From positions 1-64,000 of the forward strand of contig CAYTCI010000010.1 of NCBI GenBank assembly GCA_964436305.1: 64,000 bases of DNA, given 5' to 3'. A program made the translations under genes and the position numbers. This document shows, one piece after another, positions 34,449 to 42,525 of this stretch. The stretch comes from JAKPUX01 sp964436305 (GTDB lineage: Bacteria > Zhuqueibacterota > Zhuqueibacteria > Residuimicrobiales > Residuimicrobiaceae). Below the pieces are notes generated by a model. The model saw only the letters and a list, made by a program, of their open reading frames with translations. It did no database searches and was not told the DNA's origin. Position 1 is the stretch's first letter, and every line of letters starts with the position of its first letter.

Positions 34449-35492
34449 ATGCGAACAGCCGCACTGTGCACCATCGGCCTGGTTGTCGCCGCCGGCGCAG
34501 GGGCCATGGAGCTGAAAAAGGAAGTCGACCTCAATGGCGCCTGGCGCTTTGAGATCGGCGAAAAAACGGGCGACGCTGACCCGCTCCTGGACGATTCCCG
34601 CTGGGAGACCATCCAGGCGCCGGGTCGCTGGGAGGATCAGGGTTTTCCGGGCTTCAACGGATTTGCCTGGTATCGCAAGAGCTTCCGCGTGCCGGGTGCG
34701 CTGCGGACGAGCAAACTCTTTCTCGACCTCGGCACCATCGACGATGTCGACCGGACCTGGATCAACGGCCACCTGCTCAACGGTCGCGGCACCCTGCACC
34801 CCGAATACCAGACCGCCTATACCGATCATCGCCTCTACTACGTGCCGCCCGAGTTTCTCCGGTTCGACGGTCTCAATGTGGTGGCGGTTCAGGTCTACGA
34901 CGATTATGAGAGCGGCGGCATCACCTCCGGCGATCTCGGCCTCTATGCGCAACAGGACGTCCCGGAACTGGTCGTGGATCTGAGCGGCTACTGGTCCTTC
35001 CACACCGGCGACGATCCCGCCTGGCGATTGAGTCCGGCCACCCGGAGCGGCTGGGACAGCCTGATCGTGCCGCTGCGCTGGGAGTTGCAAGGCTATGCCG
35101 GGTACGACGGCTACGCCTGGTATCGCCGCAGCGTCGTGATCGGCACGGAACACCAGGGGGAGCGGCTGCTCCTCGCCCTCGGCCGGATCGATGATATCGA
35201 TGAGGTTTTTTTCAACGGCCAGCGCATCGGCGGGACCGGCCATTTTCCCACCGGCCATCAGGATCTGCGCTACAACAGCTGGTGGCAGCTGGAGCGGTAT
35301 TACCCGCTGCCGCCGGAACGGATCCACTGGGGCCAGCCCAATACCATCGCCGTGCGGGTATACGATGTCTGGGTCGACGGCGGCATCTACGAGGGGGTGG
35401 TTGGCGTCATGACGCGCAAATCCTGGCAGCGGAGCCGTCCGGATCTGGAGAATCCGCTGCTCGACATGCTCAAAAAATGGTGGAACCGTTAA
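34449..35492 (+). CDS. Exported protein of two tandem GH2-like sugar-binding domains, no catalytic domain
   Basis: A 347-residue protein with a short signal peptide (TAALCTIGLVVAAGAGAM). Two homologous jelly-roll modules follow, about residues 18-175 and 178-340. Both share the pattern Leu-x-Gly-x-Trp-x-Phe, then Trp-x-x-Ile/Leu-x-x-Pro-x-x-Trp-Glu, Tyr/Phe-x-Gly-(Phe/Tyr)-Ala-Trp-Tyr-Arg, and Ile-Asp-Asp-(Val/Ile)-Asp-x-x-(Trp/Phe)-(Ile/Phe)-Asn-Gly. This is the N-terminal sugar-binding domain of beta-galactosidase-type (GH2) enzymes, here duplicated and detached from any barrel. It probably binds glycans or acts as a lectin-like accessory protein. It is followed by a small secreted protein and then a histidine kinase. 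Confidence 0.8.
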   Translation: MRTAALCTIGLVVAAGAGAMELKKEVDLNGAWRFEIGEKTGDADPLLDDSRWETIQAPGRWEDQGFPGFNGFAWYRKSFRVPGALRTSKLFLDLGTIDDVDRTWINGHLLNGRGTLHPEYQTAYTDHRLYYVPPEFLRFDGLNVVAVQVYDDYESGGITSGDLGLYAQQDVPELVVDLSGYWSFHTGDDPAWRLSPATRSGWDSLIVPLRWELQGYAGYDGYAWYRRSVVIGTEHQGERLLLALGRIDDIDEVFFNGQRIGGTGHFPTGHQDLRYNSWWQLERYYPLPPERIHWGQPNTIAVRVYDVWVDGGIYEGVVGVMTRKSWQRSRPDLENPLLDMLKKWWNR

Positions 35493-35519
35493 ATTAACCC
35501 GATTAACAGGAGGTGTGCC

Positions 35520-35912
35520 ATGAAAAAAAGAGTCTGGTTGCTGGTGCTCCTGGCGGCTGGAGGCCTGATGGCTTCGCCGCAGCAGCAGGAGCGGACGGAG
35601 CTGGCCGTGCAGGGCTATCTCCAGGCGATGACCTCCAGGGTGGAGGGGCTCAAGCACGACGCGATCTTCCATGTGGCTTGTCTGAAGGCGCGGCAGCCGG
35701 CAGCGGACCTGCGGGCTTGCGAGAAGGCACTGGAAAAGATCAGCAAGGAGGAAGGGGACCTGCGCGTCCGGCTGCACGCCCAGTTGACCCTGGCTTACCT
35801 GCGCGATGACCGGCTGGCCGGGCGTATCAAGGGGCCGGATGTGTCCGATCCCGGCGCCTTCTATGAAGCGCTCTACAAGGAGATCACCGCCACAGTGGTG
35901 GCCAGCCGATGA
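35520..35912 (+). CDS. Small exported hypothetical protein
   Basis: A 130-residue protein starting six bases after AGGAGGTG. Signal peptide residues 1-~20 (KKRVWLLVLLAAGGLMAS). The mature part is mostly helical and charged, with two cysteines (VACLKARQP and LRACEKALEKI) that could form a disulphide. No family was recognised. It follows the tandem GH2-like gene by 27 bases and may belong to the same transcript. Confidence 0.6.
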   Translation: MKKRVWLLVLLAAGGLMASPQQQERTELAVQGYLQAMTSRVEGLKHDAIFHVACLKARQPAADLRACEKALEKISKEEGDLRVRLHAQLTLAYLRDDRLAGRIKGPDVSDPGAFYEALYKEITATVVASR

Positions 35913-36026
35913 GTCCGGAACTGATGGGGTCTGATGGAGAGGCTGCCGTGCTGGCAACAGCACTGCAGCCTGTTTTTTTAGGCCGGCTGGGTGCCGGAGG
36001 TTGGGGTAACATGCTGCAGTTACCGC

Positions 36027-36055
36027 TTGATTTTCGGCCTGCGATTGGCTATTTT
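36027..36055 (+). promoter_or_regulatory. Sigma-70-type promoter for the two-component genes
   Basis: TTGATT (36027-36032), 17-bp spacer, TATTTT (36050-36055), 51 bases before the histidine kinase start. Confidence 0.6.
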
Positions 36056-36105
36056 CTCTTGAATGGGGCGCCGGATGCCCCGCACACCTCAGCAGCAAAG
36101 AGACC

Positions 36106-37686
36106 ATGAAAAGGACCTCATTCCGGAACGTGCTCCTGTGGCTGCTGCCGCTGATCATCCTGCCGCTCCTGAGCTACACCGCCTGGCAGATGCTCCAGCG
36201 CCACCGCCAGCAGGCCTTGATCCAGTCGATCTACCAGCAGCAGCTCGAGACCATCCTGCTGTCGATCAACCAGAACGCCTGGGATCGGCTGAGTGCCTGG
36301 ACCAGCCTTCTCACCGCCCTGGTCCACGCCCGCAAGCCGGCGGAACCGGGCCGGCTCGGCGAGGATCTCGCCGCCTTTACGCAGCGCTATCCGGCGGTGG
36401 CGGCCTCTGTGGTCCATGCCCGGCGCGAGCGTCTCGCCGCCGCAGTACGCCCGGCCGGGGATTCGCTCCCGCCTGCCGCCCTCGATGAGGCCGCGCTGCA
36501 GCGCGTCCTGAGCGATTCCTCCCGGCGTATCGCCCGCCTCTTCACCCTGGCCACGCAGAATTATATCCGCCCGCTGGCCGTCGCCTGGCAGCCGCCGGGT
36601 TATACCCTGCTGCTGATGCCGCTCGACCCCGCCAGAGAGATTACCGCGGCCCTGCTCATCGACCAGCGCCGTTTTATTGACGAGACCGTGGCGCCGCGCA
36701 TGCGCGAGACCGGGCGTGACCTTTTTGACTTTGCGGTCCGCAACCGCCGCAGCGGCGAACGCCTCTATGGCTCGGCCTCGCTCAGCGGTGAGGCCTTCGA
36801 AAAGAGCGCACCGCTGTGGATCCTCCCCGATCTCGAATTGCAGATCAGGCTGCGGGGCATGACCCTGACCACTCTGGCCGGCCGGCAGGCCCGCATTAAT
36901 CTGTTTTTTCTCGTGGCGGTCAATCTGGTTCTGCTGCTGGGGGTAGCCCTGCTGCTGCGGACGATGGGCCGCGAGGTAGAGCTGGCGCGGCAAAAGAGCG
37001 ATTTCGTCGCCAATGTCTCGCATGAACTGCGCACCCCGCTGGCGCTTATTCGCATGTACGCCGAAACCCTCGAGATGGGGCGTGTCCCCGGTGCGGCGCG
37101 CAAGAAGGCGTATTATCGCATTATCATGAACGAGAGCGCCCGGCTGACCCAGATGATCAACAATATTCTCGATTTCTCGCGGATCGAGGCGGGGCAGAAG
37201 ATCTACCATCCCGTCGAGACAGATCTGGCCGGGATCGTCCGCGATATCCTCACCGTCTACCGGTTTCATCTCGAGCAGAAGGGATTTGTCTTAAGAGAGG
37301 AGCTGGCGGCGGATCTGCCGGCTGTCCGGGTTGACCCGGATGCCGCTGGTCTCGCTCTGCTCAATTTGCTCGACAATGCGGTCAAGTACAGCGGAACGGT
37401 CAGGGAGATCGGAGTACGACTGGAGCAGCGCGGCGATACGGCTCACCTGGCGGTGACCGACCGGGGCATCGGCATTGCCGAGAGCGAGCAGCAGCGGGTC
37501 TTTGAGAAATTCTATCGGATTGAGTCGAGTCTGGTGCGCACCACCAGTGGCAGCGGCCTCGGACTCGCCCTGGTGGCGCATATCATGGCGGCACACGGCG
37601 GCCGTGTTCTGGTCGAAAGCCGCCCCGGCCGCGGCAGCACTTTCACCCTGGTTTTCCCCATCAGGGAGAGCAGAGCACAATCCTGA
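36106..37686 (+). CDS. Membrane sensor histidine kinase
   Basis: A 526-residue class I histidine kinase. A first membrane helix (about 7-27) and a second (about 266-288, NLFFLVAVNLVLLLGVALLL) bracket a ~240-residue periplasmic sensor domain of no recognised type; no HAMP domain follows. The phosphoacceptor domain has FVANVSHELRTPLALIRMYAET with His306. The ATPase domain shows the N box LLNLLDNAVKYSG, G1 VTDRGIGIAESE, F box EKFYRI and G2 TTSGSGLGLALVAHIM. All catalytic elements look intact. It should phosphorylate the response regulator encoded 14 bases downstream, but that gene carries an in-frame stop. The sensed signal is unknown; neighbouring glycan-binding and phosphorylase genes hint at carbohydrate cues. 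Confidence 0.92.
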   Translation: MKRTSFRNVLLWLLPLIILPLLSYTAWQMLQRHRQQALIQSIYQQQLETILLSINQNAWDRLSAWTSLLTALVHARKPAEPGRLGEDLAAFTQRYPAVAASVVHARRERLAAAVRPAGDSLPPAALDEAALQRVLSDSSRRIARLFTLATQNYIRPLAVAWQPPGYTLLLMPLDPAREITAALLIDQRRFIDETVAPRMRETGRDLFDFAVRNRRSGERLYGSASLSGEAFEKSAPLWILPDLELQIRLRGMTLTTLAGRQARINLFFLVAVNLVLLLGVALLLRTMGREVELARQKSDFVANVSHELRTPLALIRMYAETLEMGRVPGAARKKAYYRIIMNESARLTQMINNILDFSRIEAGQKIYHPVETDLAGIVRDILTVYRFHLEQKGFVLREELAADLPAVRVDPDAAGLALLNLLDNAVKYSGTVREIGVRLEQRGDTAHLAVTDRGIGIAESEQQRVFEKFYRIESSLVRTTSGSGLGLALVAHIMAAHGGRVLVESRPGRGSTFTLVFPIRESRAQS

Positions 37687-37700
37687 ACCTGGAGGCAGGC

Positions 37701-38378
37701 ATGGCGAGAATTCTCATCATCGAGGATGAACCGGAGATGGCGCGCGGCCTGCGCGACAATTTTGAATTCGACGGCCACGAGGTGATCGCGGCTGCGGACG
37801 GCGAGGAGGGACTCAGGATGGCACTCGTCCCCGGGATTGACCTGATCCTCCTCGACATCATGCTGCCGAAGAAATCGGGGCTCTAGGTCTGCCGCGAGTT
37901 GCGCGACGCTCGCGTCCGCACGCCGGTGATCATGCTCACCGCCCGCGGCCAGGAGATCGATAAGGTGCTAGGCCTGGAGCTCGGGGCGGATGACTATATG
38001 ACCAAACCCTTCAGCGTGCGTGAGCTGCTGGCGCGGGTCAAGGCCGTGCTGCGGCGTGCCGGCGGTGCTGGTGAATCCGGCATGGTGAAAATGGGGCGCT
38101 TGACCCTTGATTTTACGGCGTATCGGGCTGAGGATGCCAACGGCGAGGTGGTACTATCCGGCAAGGAGTTCGATATTCTGAGGTATCTCCATCAGCATGC
38201 GGGCGAGGCCGTCTCGCGCGAGCAGCTTTTGGCGGAGGTCTGGGGCTATGACGCCAATCCTACCAGCCGCACGGTCGACAACTATATCCTGATGCTGCGG
38301 AAAAAAGTGGAGGAGGAGCCCGAGCGCCCGCGCCACCTCCTCACGGTGCAGCGCATCGGCTACAAGTATCTGGTGTGA
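37701..38378 (+). pseudogene. OmpR-family response regulator interrupted by an in-frame TAG
   Basis: A 225-codon frame in which codon 62 (37884-37886) is TAG. Before it lies the start of a receiver domain: ILIIEDEPEMARGL, with phosphoacceptor Asp52 in LILLDIMLPKKSGL. After it, in the same frame, comes the rest: VCRELRDARVRTPVIMLTARG, the conserved Lys in YMTKPFSV, and a complete winged-helix DNA-binding domain ending VQRIGYKYLV. Receiver domains usually have Glu, Asp or Gln at the interrupted position; one G-to-T or C-to-T change from GAG or CAG would produce TAG. Everything else is intact, so the lesion is either very recent or a base-call error. A second start (TTG 37899) could at best give an N-terminally truncated protein. 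Confidence 0.85.
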
Positions 38379-38409
38379 TCGGGCGATCTGAGGGTGATGC
38401 GGCTCCGTT

Positions 38410-39927
38410 TCAGCTCTGATAGAGGAAACGGCTGGCGAAATCCGGGTCGCAGGTGAGGTTCAGGCCGAGCTTGCGCAAGCCCGCCTCATCGCCCGGTGCG
38501 GGGATATGCGAGGTGTGGACATCGCAGCCGCGCAGTTCCTTGAGTTTTTCGACGGCGGCCTGGGCGGCCGGATTGGCTGCGCCGCTGATACTGAGGGCGA
38601 CCAGGGTCTCCTCGAGGTCGAGGCTGAGCCGTTTTTTCTCGAGGACCTCCCGTTTGAAATGGCTCAGGGACTCGATGATACTTTTAGGCAGCAGGTCGAT
38701 CCGCGCCGGGATACCGGCCAGATGTTTGGCGGCATTGAGGATCAGGGCCGCGGAGGAGTGCATCAGCGCCGAGTTCATCCCGGTGATGATCGTCCCGTCG
38801 GGCAGTTCCACGGCGGCGCCGCAAAAAACGCCTTCGTTGCCCTTGCCGCGACGCTGGGCTTCAGCGGCGGCCTCACGGGCGGGCATGACGACCGGCCGCT
38901 CCTCCGGCCGTGCGCCAATCTCTTCCATGATCAGTTCCACCCGTTCCACGGTCTCCCTGTCCATCATCCCCAGCGCATACTCGGTGGCATAACGGAAATA
39001 GCGGCGGATGATCTCCTGCACGGCGGCATCGCGCACCGCGGCGTCATCGATGATCCCGAATCCGGCCCGGTTAACCCCCATGTCGGTCGGCGACTTGTAG
39101 GGGCATGGCTCGCCGGTGATCTTTTCGATGATCCGGCGCAGCAGCGGAAAGGCCTCGACGTCGCGGTTATAGTTGACGGTCTTGATGTTATAGGCTTCGA
39201 GGTGGTGCGAGTCGATCAGGTTGAAATCGCGCAGATCGGCAGTCGCCGCCTCATAGGCGATATTGACCGGATGTTTGAGCGGGAGGTTCCAGATCGGGAA
39301 GGTCTCGAATTTGGCATAGCCGGCGCGGATGCCGCGTTTACGCTCGTGATAGAGTTGGGAGAGGGCGGTGGCGAGTTTGCCGCTCCCCGGCCCCGGTCCG
39401 GTGACGACAACGATCGGTTTGGTCGTGGGGATGTAGGCGTTGGCGCCGTAGCCCTCTTCGCTGACGATCATTTCGATATGGCTGGGATAGCCTTTGGTGA
39501 ATTTGTGGGTGAAGACGGCGACGCCGCGGCGTTCGAGCTTGTTCCTGAACTGGATCGCGGCCGTCTGCTCCTCGAAGCGGGTGATAACCACGGCGGTTAC
39601 CTCGATGCCCCATTCGCGGAGGTCATCGATGAGCTTCAGGGCATCGGCGTCATAAGAGATGCCGAAATCGGCGCGCATCTTTTTGTGCTCGATATCGCCG
39701 GCGTGGATGCAGAGGATGATGTCGACCTGGTCGGCCAGTTTTTGCAGCAGCCGCATCTTGACGTTGGGATCGAATCCAGGCAGCACGCGCGCGGCGTGAT
39801 AATCGAAGAGCAGTTTGCCGCCGAATTCGAGGAAGAGTTTGTCGCCGAACTGATCGATGCGGCGGAGGATTTCCGCGGATTGTTCCGCCAGATATTTGTC
39901 GTTATCAAAGCCGATGCGGGGTGGCAT
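38410..39927 (-). CDS. DUF1846 family protein
   Basis: A 505-residue cytosolic protein matching the DUF1846 family over its full length: IGFDNDKYLAEQSAEILRRI at the N-terminus, a glycine-rich loop VVVTGPGPGSGKLATALSQ near the middle, and the family-typical segments GMNSALMHSSAALILNAAKH and KSIIESLSHFKRE near the C-terminus. ATG 39927 is chosen because family members begin a few residues before Gly-Phe-Asp; the frame stays open for another 115 codons upstream but runs through promoter and tandem repeats, so that extension is not protein. The biochemical role of the family is not established; the glycine-rich loop suggests nucleotide binding. Confidence 0.85.
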   Translation of the reverse strand: MPPRIGFDNDKYLAEQSAEILRRIDQFGDKLFLEFGGKLLFDYHAARVLPGFDPNVKMRLLQKLADQVDIILCIHAGDIEHKKMRADFGISYDADALKLIDDLREWGIEVTAVVITRFEEQTAAIQFRNKLERRGVAVFTHKFTKGYPSHIEMIVSEEGYGANAYIPTTKPIVVVTGPGPGSGKLATALSQLYHERKRGIRAGYAKFETFPIWNLPLKHPVNIAYEAATADLRDFNLIDSHHLEAYNIKTVNYNRDVEAFPLLRRIIEKITGEPCPYKSPTDMGVNRAGFGIIDDAAVRDAAVQEIIRRYFRYATEYALGMMDRETVERVELIMEEIGARPEERPVVMPAREAAAEAQRRGKGNEGVFCGAAVELPDGTIITGMNSALMHSSAALILNAAKHLAGIPARIDLLPKSIIESLSHFKREVLEKKRLSLDLEETLVALSISGAANPAAQAAVEKLKELRGCDVHTSHIPAPGDEAGLRKLGLNLTCDPDFASRFLYQS

Positions 39928-40014
39928 GGGCCTGTGTCTCCCGGACTGCTTCGTTGCTGTGATGGCCATGTTCCCTGGACGGGGGGAGGGATTTTTGCTG
40001 TGTCGACATCGCTT

Positions 40015-40043
40015 ATTATAGAAAAAACCGCTCTGAAATGCAA
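40015..40043 (-). promoter_or_regulatory. Near-consensus sigma-70 promoter for the DUF1846 gene
   Basis: Minus-strand TTGCAT (40043-40038), 17-bp spacer, TATAAT (40020-40015). Confidence 0.7.
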
Positions 40044-40105
40044 GCGGAATTGCAGCCCCGACGCTCCCCCTCGTGCCTCCCTGCCTCCTCGTGCGACCCC
40101 GCCCC

Positions 40106-40250
40106 CTCTGGCGCCGACCCGGGCCCAGGGCTCTGGCGCCGACCCTGGACCCCAGCTCTGGCGCCGACCCTGGACCCCAGCTCTGGCGCCGACCCTGGAC
40201 CCCAGCTCTGGCGCCGACCCGGGCCCAGGGCTCTGGCGCCGACCCGGGCC
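40106..40250 (-). repeat. GC-rich 25-bp tandem repeat, six copies (cluster A)
   Basis: CTCTGGCGCCGACCC begins at 40106, 40131, 40156, 40181, 40206 and 40231, a strict 25-bp period. Two alternating fillers occur (GGGCCCAGGG and TGGACCCCAG). Read on the minus strand the core is GGGTCGGCGCCAGAG, shared with clusters B and C. The period is not a multiple of three, so it is not selected as coding sequence. Confidence 0.9.
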
Positions 40251-40432
40251 TTTTACGACAAGGCTCTGTTTTCATGGAAGCCGATACCTAGAGCTTTCCT
40301 CATCGACTATGACATTGGTTTCGCTCAAACTGCTCTTTTTGTGCAAGGGAGGCGATCATTATATTAGGCGATTAATAGAATTTAAGTGATATAAAAACAA
40401 AGCATAAGCTGCGCTAGTTTTCGGGAACCGCC

Positions 40433-40488
40433 GGGTCGGCACCAGAGGTGGAGTGGTCGGCACCAGAGGTGGAGTGGTCGGCAGCAGG
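40433..40488 (+). repeat. 21-bp tandem repeat, about 2.6 copies (cluster B)
   Basis: GGTCGGCACCAGAGGTGGAGT starts at 40434 and 40455, with a partial third copy at 40476. With the preceding G the core GGGTCGGCACCAGAG differs from the cluster A core by one base, and it is oriented oppositely to cluster A. Confidence 0.85.
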
Positions 40489-40530
40489 TTTCGCGGGGTA
40501 TCCGGCCAAGGTGGAAGATGATGCAGGCGC

Positions 40531-41325
40531 TCACCCCTCCGGCTGCGCCAAAAAGATCATCTCCGGCGAAGCGTCCGCCAGCGTCGATCTATCAAAATTC
40601 CCGTATAAGGCTTTGACCCGGAATCCGGATCGGGCGAGCAGATGTTCGACCTCATAGCGGAAAAAGTAGCGGAAGGGAAAGGCCTGGACGATCCGTTCGG
40701 TTTTGCCGTGCGCATCGGTGAGGTAATAGATCATCTCGACATCATTATACTGCTCCGCCCGGTGGATGGTGACAATTCGGCTGCAGCGGCGCAGGCGGCG
40801 GCCGTCGCTGATGTCGATCTCGGGTGTATCTTCTTTTTCCTCAGCACGGTGGGGATCATTGATGATATTCAGGTTTACCTGGAAGAAATCGATAGCCAGC
40901 ACGCCCTGCTCCAGCAGATGCTCACGGCAGCAGGCCAGGCACGCCAGCTGATCCTCAACCGCGACCAGGTGCAGGAAAGGGCGGAAGGGAATGATGATCA
41001 GCGGGAATTTCCGGCCCAGGTTAAAACCGGTCATGCTGCCCTCATGCAGGGTGATCCTTTTTTGCACCGCCAGCGGCTGCCGGGAGATCTTTTCACGGCA
41101 GCGGGCGAGCATGCTGCGCGAGAGATCGAGTCCAACCATCTCCGTTCCATCCGCGGCCGCCGGCAACAGGATTCGGCCGGTGCCGCAGCCCAACTCCAGC
41201 ACCGGACCTTTGGCTTCGTGGCACAATTCCCGATAGAATCCGATGTCGGCACGTTGGGCATAGAGCGGAATGTGGTCGTACAACTCGGCGAGCACATCCT
41301 GATCGTAATGATTTTGATAAGCCAT
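40531..41325 (-). CDS. Class I SAM-dependent methyltransferase
   Basis: A 264-residue cytosolic methyltransferase (266 if the ATG at 41331 is used; AGGGAGGGA is better spaced for 41325). Motif I VLELGCGTGRILLPAA lies near residue 45, the acidic motif II in EMVGLDLSRSML, and LIIIPFRPFLHL matches the substrate-side strand of this family. A beta-rich insert follows (SRIVTIHRAEQYNDVEMIYYL), then FRYFFRYEVEHLLARSGF, typical of small-molecule methyltransferases. Substrate unknown. It is a single gene between the repeat cluster and the SDR gene. Confidence 0.85.
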   Translation of the reverse strand: MAYQNHYDQDVLAELYDHIPLYAQRADIGFYRELCHEAKGPVLELGCGTGRILLPAAADGTEMVGLDLSRSMLARCREKISRQPLAVQKRITLHEGSMTGFNLGRKFPLIIIPFRPFLHLVAVEDQLACLACCREHLLEQGVLAIDFFQVNLNIINDPHRAEEKEDTPEIDISDGRRLRRCSRIVTIHRAEQYNDVEMIYYLTDAHGKTERIVQAFPFRYFFRYEVEHLLARSGFRVKALYGNFDRSTLADASPEMIFLAQPEG

Positions 41326-41552
41326 CTTCATTCCCTCCCTTATACAGCGTCAGGGCAAGGTAACGACATTGTGGTATGCCCCTTCAATTCAGGTTTGCAG
41401 CCGCAGTGGTTATCCGGATACAGGGTCCAATATGCTGCGAAATGGTGCCAATTGCAAGGTAAAATGGGCGGGATAACGAATATTTTTATGTGGAGAGCCT
41501 GCAAATCTTGCCTTGTTTATTGCGAGAGGGCTGGCAGGAGATGGAATTCTTC

Positions 41553-41581
41553 TTGATGATGCCTTTTGATATGCGTATTTT
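41553..41581 (+). promoter_or_regulatory. Sigma-70-type promoter for the SDR gene
   Basis: TTGATG (41553-41558), 17-bp spacer, TATTTT (41576-41581); the leader to ATG 41609 is only about 20 bases and contains AAGGAGG. Confidence 0.6.
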
Positions 41582-41608
41582 GCCGGGCACCCTGCAAGGA
41601 GGAATCGA

Positions 41609-42481
41609 ATGGAAAAACAGACGCGTGTTGTCCTGGTCACAGGCTGTTCCAGCGGCATCGGCCGCGCCCTGGCTGAAGCCTATCATGCCGACGGATACAG
41701 GGTCTATGCCTCGGCGCGGCGGCTGCAAAGCATCGCGGATCTGGCGCAGAGGGGCATGGCGGTGGCGGAACTGGATGTGTGCTCGCCCGAACAGGTCCAA
41801 TCGGTTATCCAGCGCATTGCCTCCGAACAAGGCCGCCTCGATGTGCTGGTCAATAACGCCGGTTTTGCCGCGATCGGCCCACTGGCGGAGATGCCGCTCT
41901 CCGAGCTGCGCCGCGAATTTGAGACCAATGTTTTCGCCTCTCTCGCTTTGGTCCAGGCCGCTGTGCCGCTTCTGCGCCACAGCCAGGGCTGTGTGGTTCA
42001 GATCGGCAGCGTCGTCGCCACCCTGACCACTCCCTTTGCCGGAGCGTACTGCGCTTCCAAAGCGGCTGTCCACAGCCTGACCGATGCCCTGCGCATGGAG
42101 CTGGCGCCTTTTTCGATTCGGGTGCTCTGTGTCGCGCCGGGTGCGATCAGGTCTAATTTCGGCAACGCGGCCGAGAATGGCTTGCAGTATACCCTGGCGG
42201 CCGATTCCTGGTACGCGCCGGTGCACGATGGCATCCTCCTGCGAGCGCAGGCATCACAAGGCCGTCCAACACCAGCCGGCAAGCTGGCCAGGCGCATAGT
42301 CGCCGAATGCAGCAAAAAAAATCCCGTTGCCGTATTACGCGCCGGACGTGGTGCCCGTCTGCTGGTTCTCATGAAACGGCTGGTACCGGAACGACTGCTG
42401 GATAAAATACTCATGCGCCAGTTCAAGCTTGATCGGCTGAGCGGCGGCGTGGTGGATGCGGGTGTGGCAAAACGGCAGTGA
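41609..42481 (+). CDS. Short-chain dehydrogenase/reductase
   Basis: A 290-residue classical SDR. The cofactor motif VVLVTGCSSGIGRALAEAY is at residues 7-25, LVNNAGFAAIG follows, the catalytic Ser lies in QIGSVVATL, and Tyr-x-x-x-Lys is YCASKAAVHSLTDAL. Arg in the loop after the second strand (ASARRLQS) favours NADP(H). The C-terminal ~70 residues resemble those of SDRs acting on lipids, retinoids or steroids (PGAIRSNFG; KNPVAVLRAGRGARLLVLMKRLVPERLLD). Function beyond oxidoreductase is not determined. It converges on the iron alcohol dehydrogenase gene. Confidence 0.9.
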   Translation: MEKQTRVVLVTGCSSGIGRALAEAYHADGYRVYASARRLQSIADLAQRGMAVAELDVCSPEQVQSVIQRIASEQGRLDVLVNNAGFAAIGPLAEMPLSELRREFETNVFASLALVQAAVPLLRHSQGCVVQIGSVVATLTTPFAGAYCASKAAVHSLTDALRMELAPFSIRVLCVAPGAIRSNFGNAAENGLQYTLAADSWYAPVHDGILLRAQASQGRPTPAGKLARRIVAECSKKNPVAVLRAGRGARLLVLMKRLVPERLLDKILMRQFKLDRLSGGVVDAGVAKRQ

Positions 42482-42525
42482 GCGGTGCGGGCAGCGCCGG
42501 CGCAGAGGAGGTGGAAGGGGGAGGG

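Larger units (their letters stand above)
39928..40530. other. Intergenic region (603 bp) with promoter and two repeat clusters
   Basis: It contains the DUF1846 promoter, a 25-bp tandem array, an AT-rich centre (about 40255-40420) and a 21-bp tandem array. A promoter-like pair TTGTGC/TATTAG with a 17-bp spacer (plus strand, about 40340-40370) points towards no convincing gene. Confidence 0.6.

Noticed and set aside
35909..36109. 66-codon ORF between the small exported protein and the histidine kinase
   Set aside because: It overlaps both neighbours by four bases, but a strong promoter lies inside it, its composition is not protein-like and no ribosome binding site of its own is apparent.
37884..37886. 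Amber recoding (TAG read as an amino acid)
   Set aside because: At least five clearly bounded genes in the window end in TAG, and only one gene is interrupted.
40038..40367. Plus-strand frame of 109 codons across the 25-bp repeats
   Set aside because: The protein is a translation of a 25-bp tandem repeat that changes frame every unit; no ribosome binding site or family resemblance. The ~115-codon N-terminal extension of the DUF1846 frame was rejected for the same reason.
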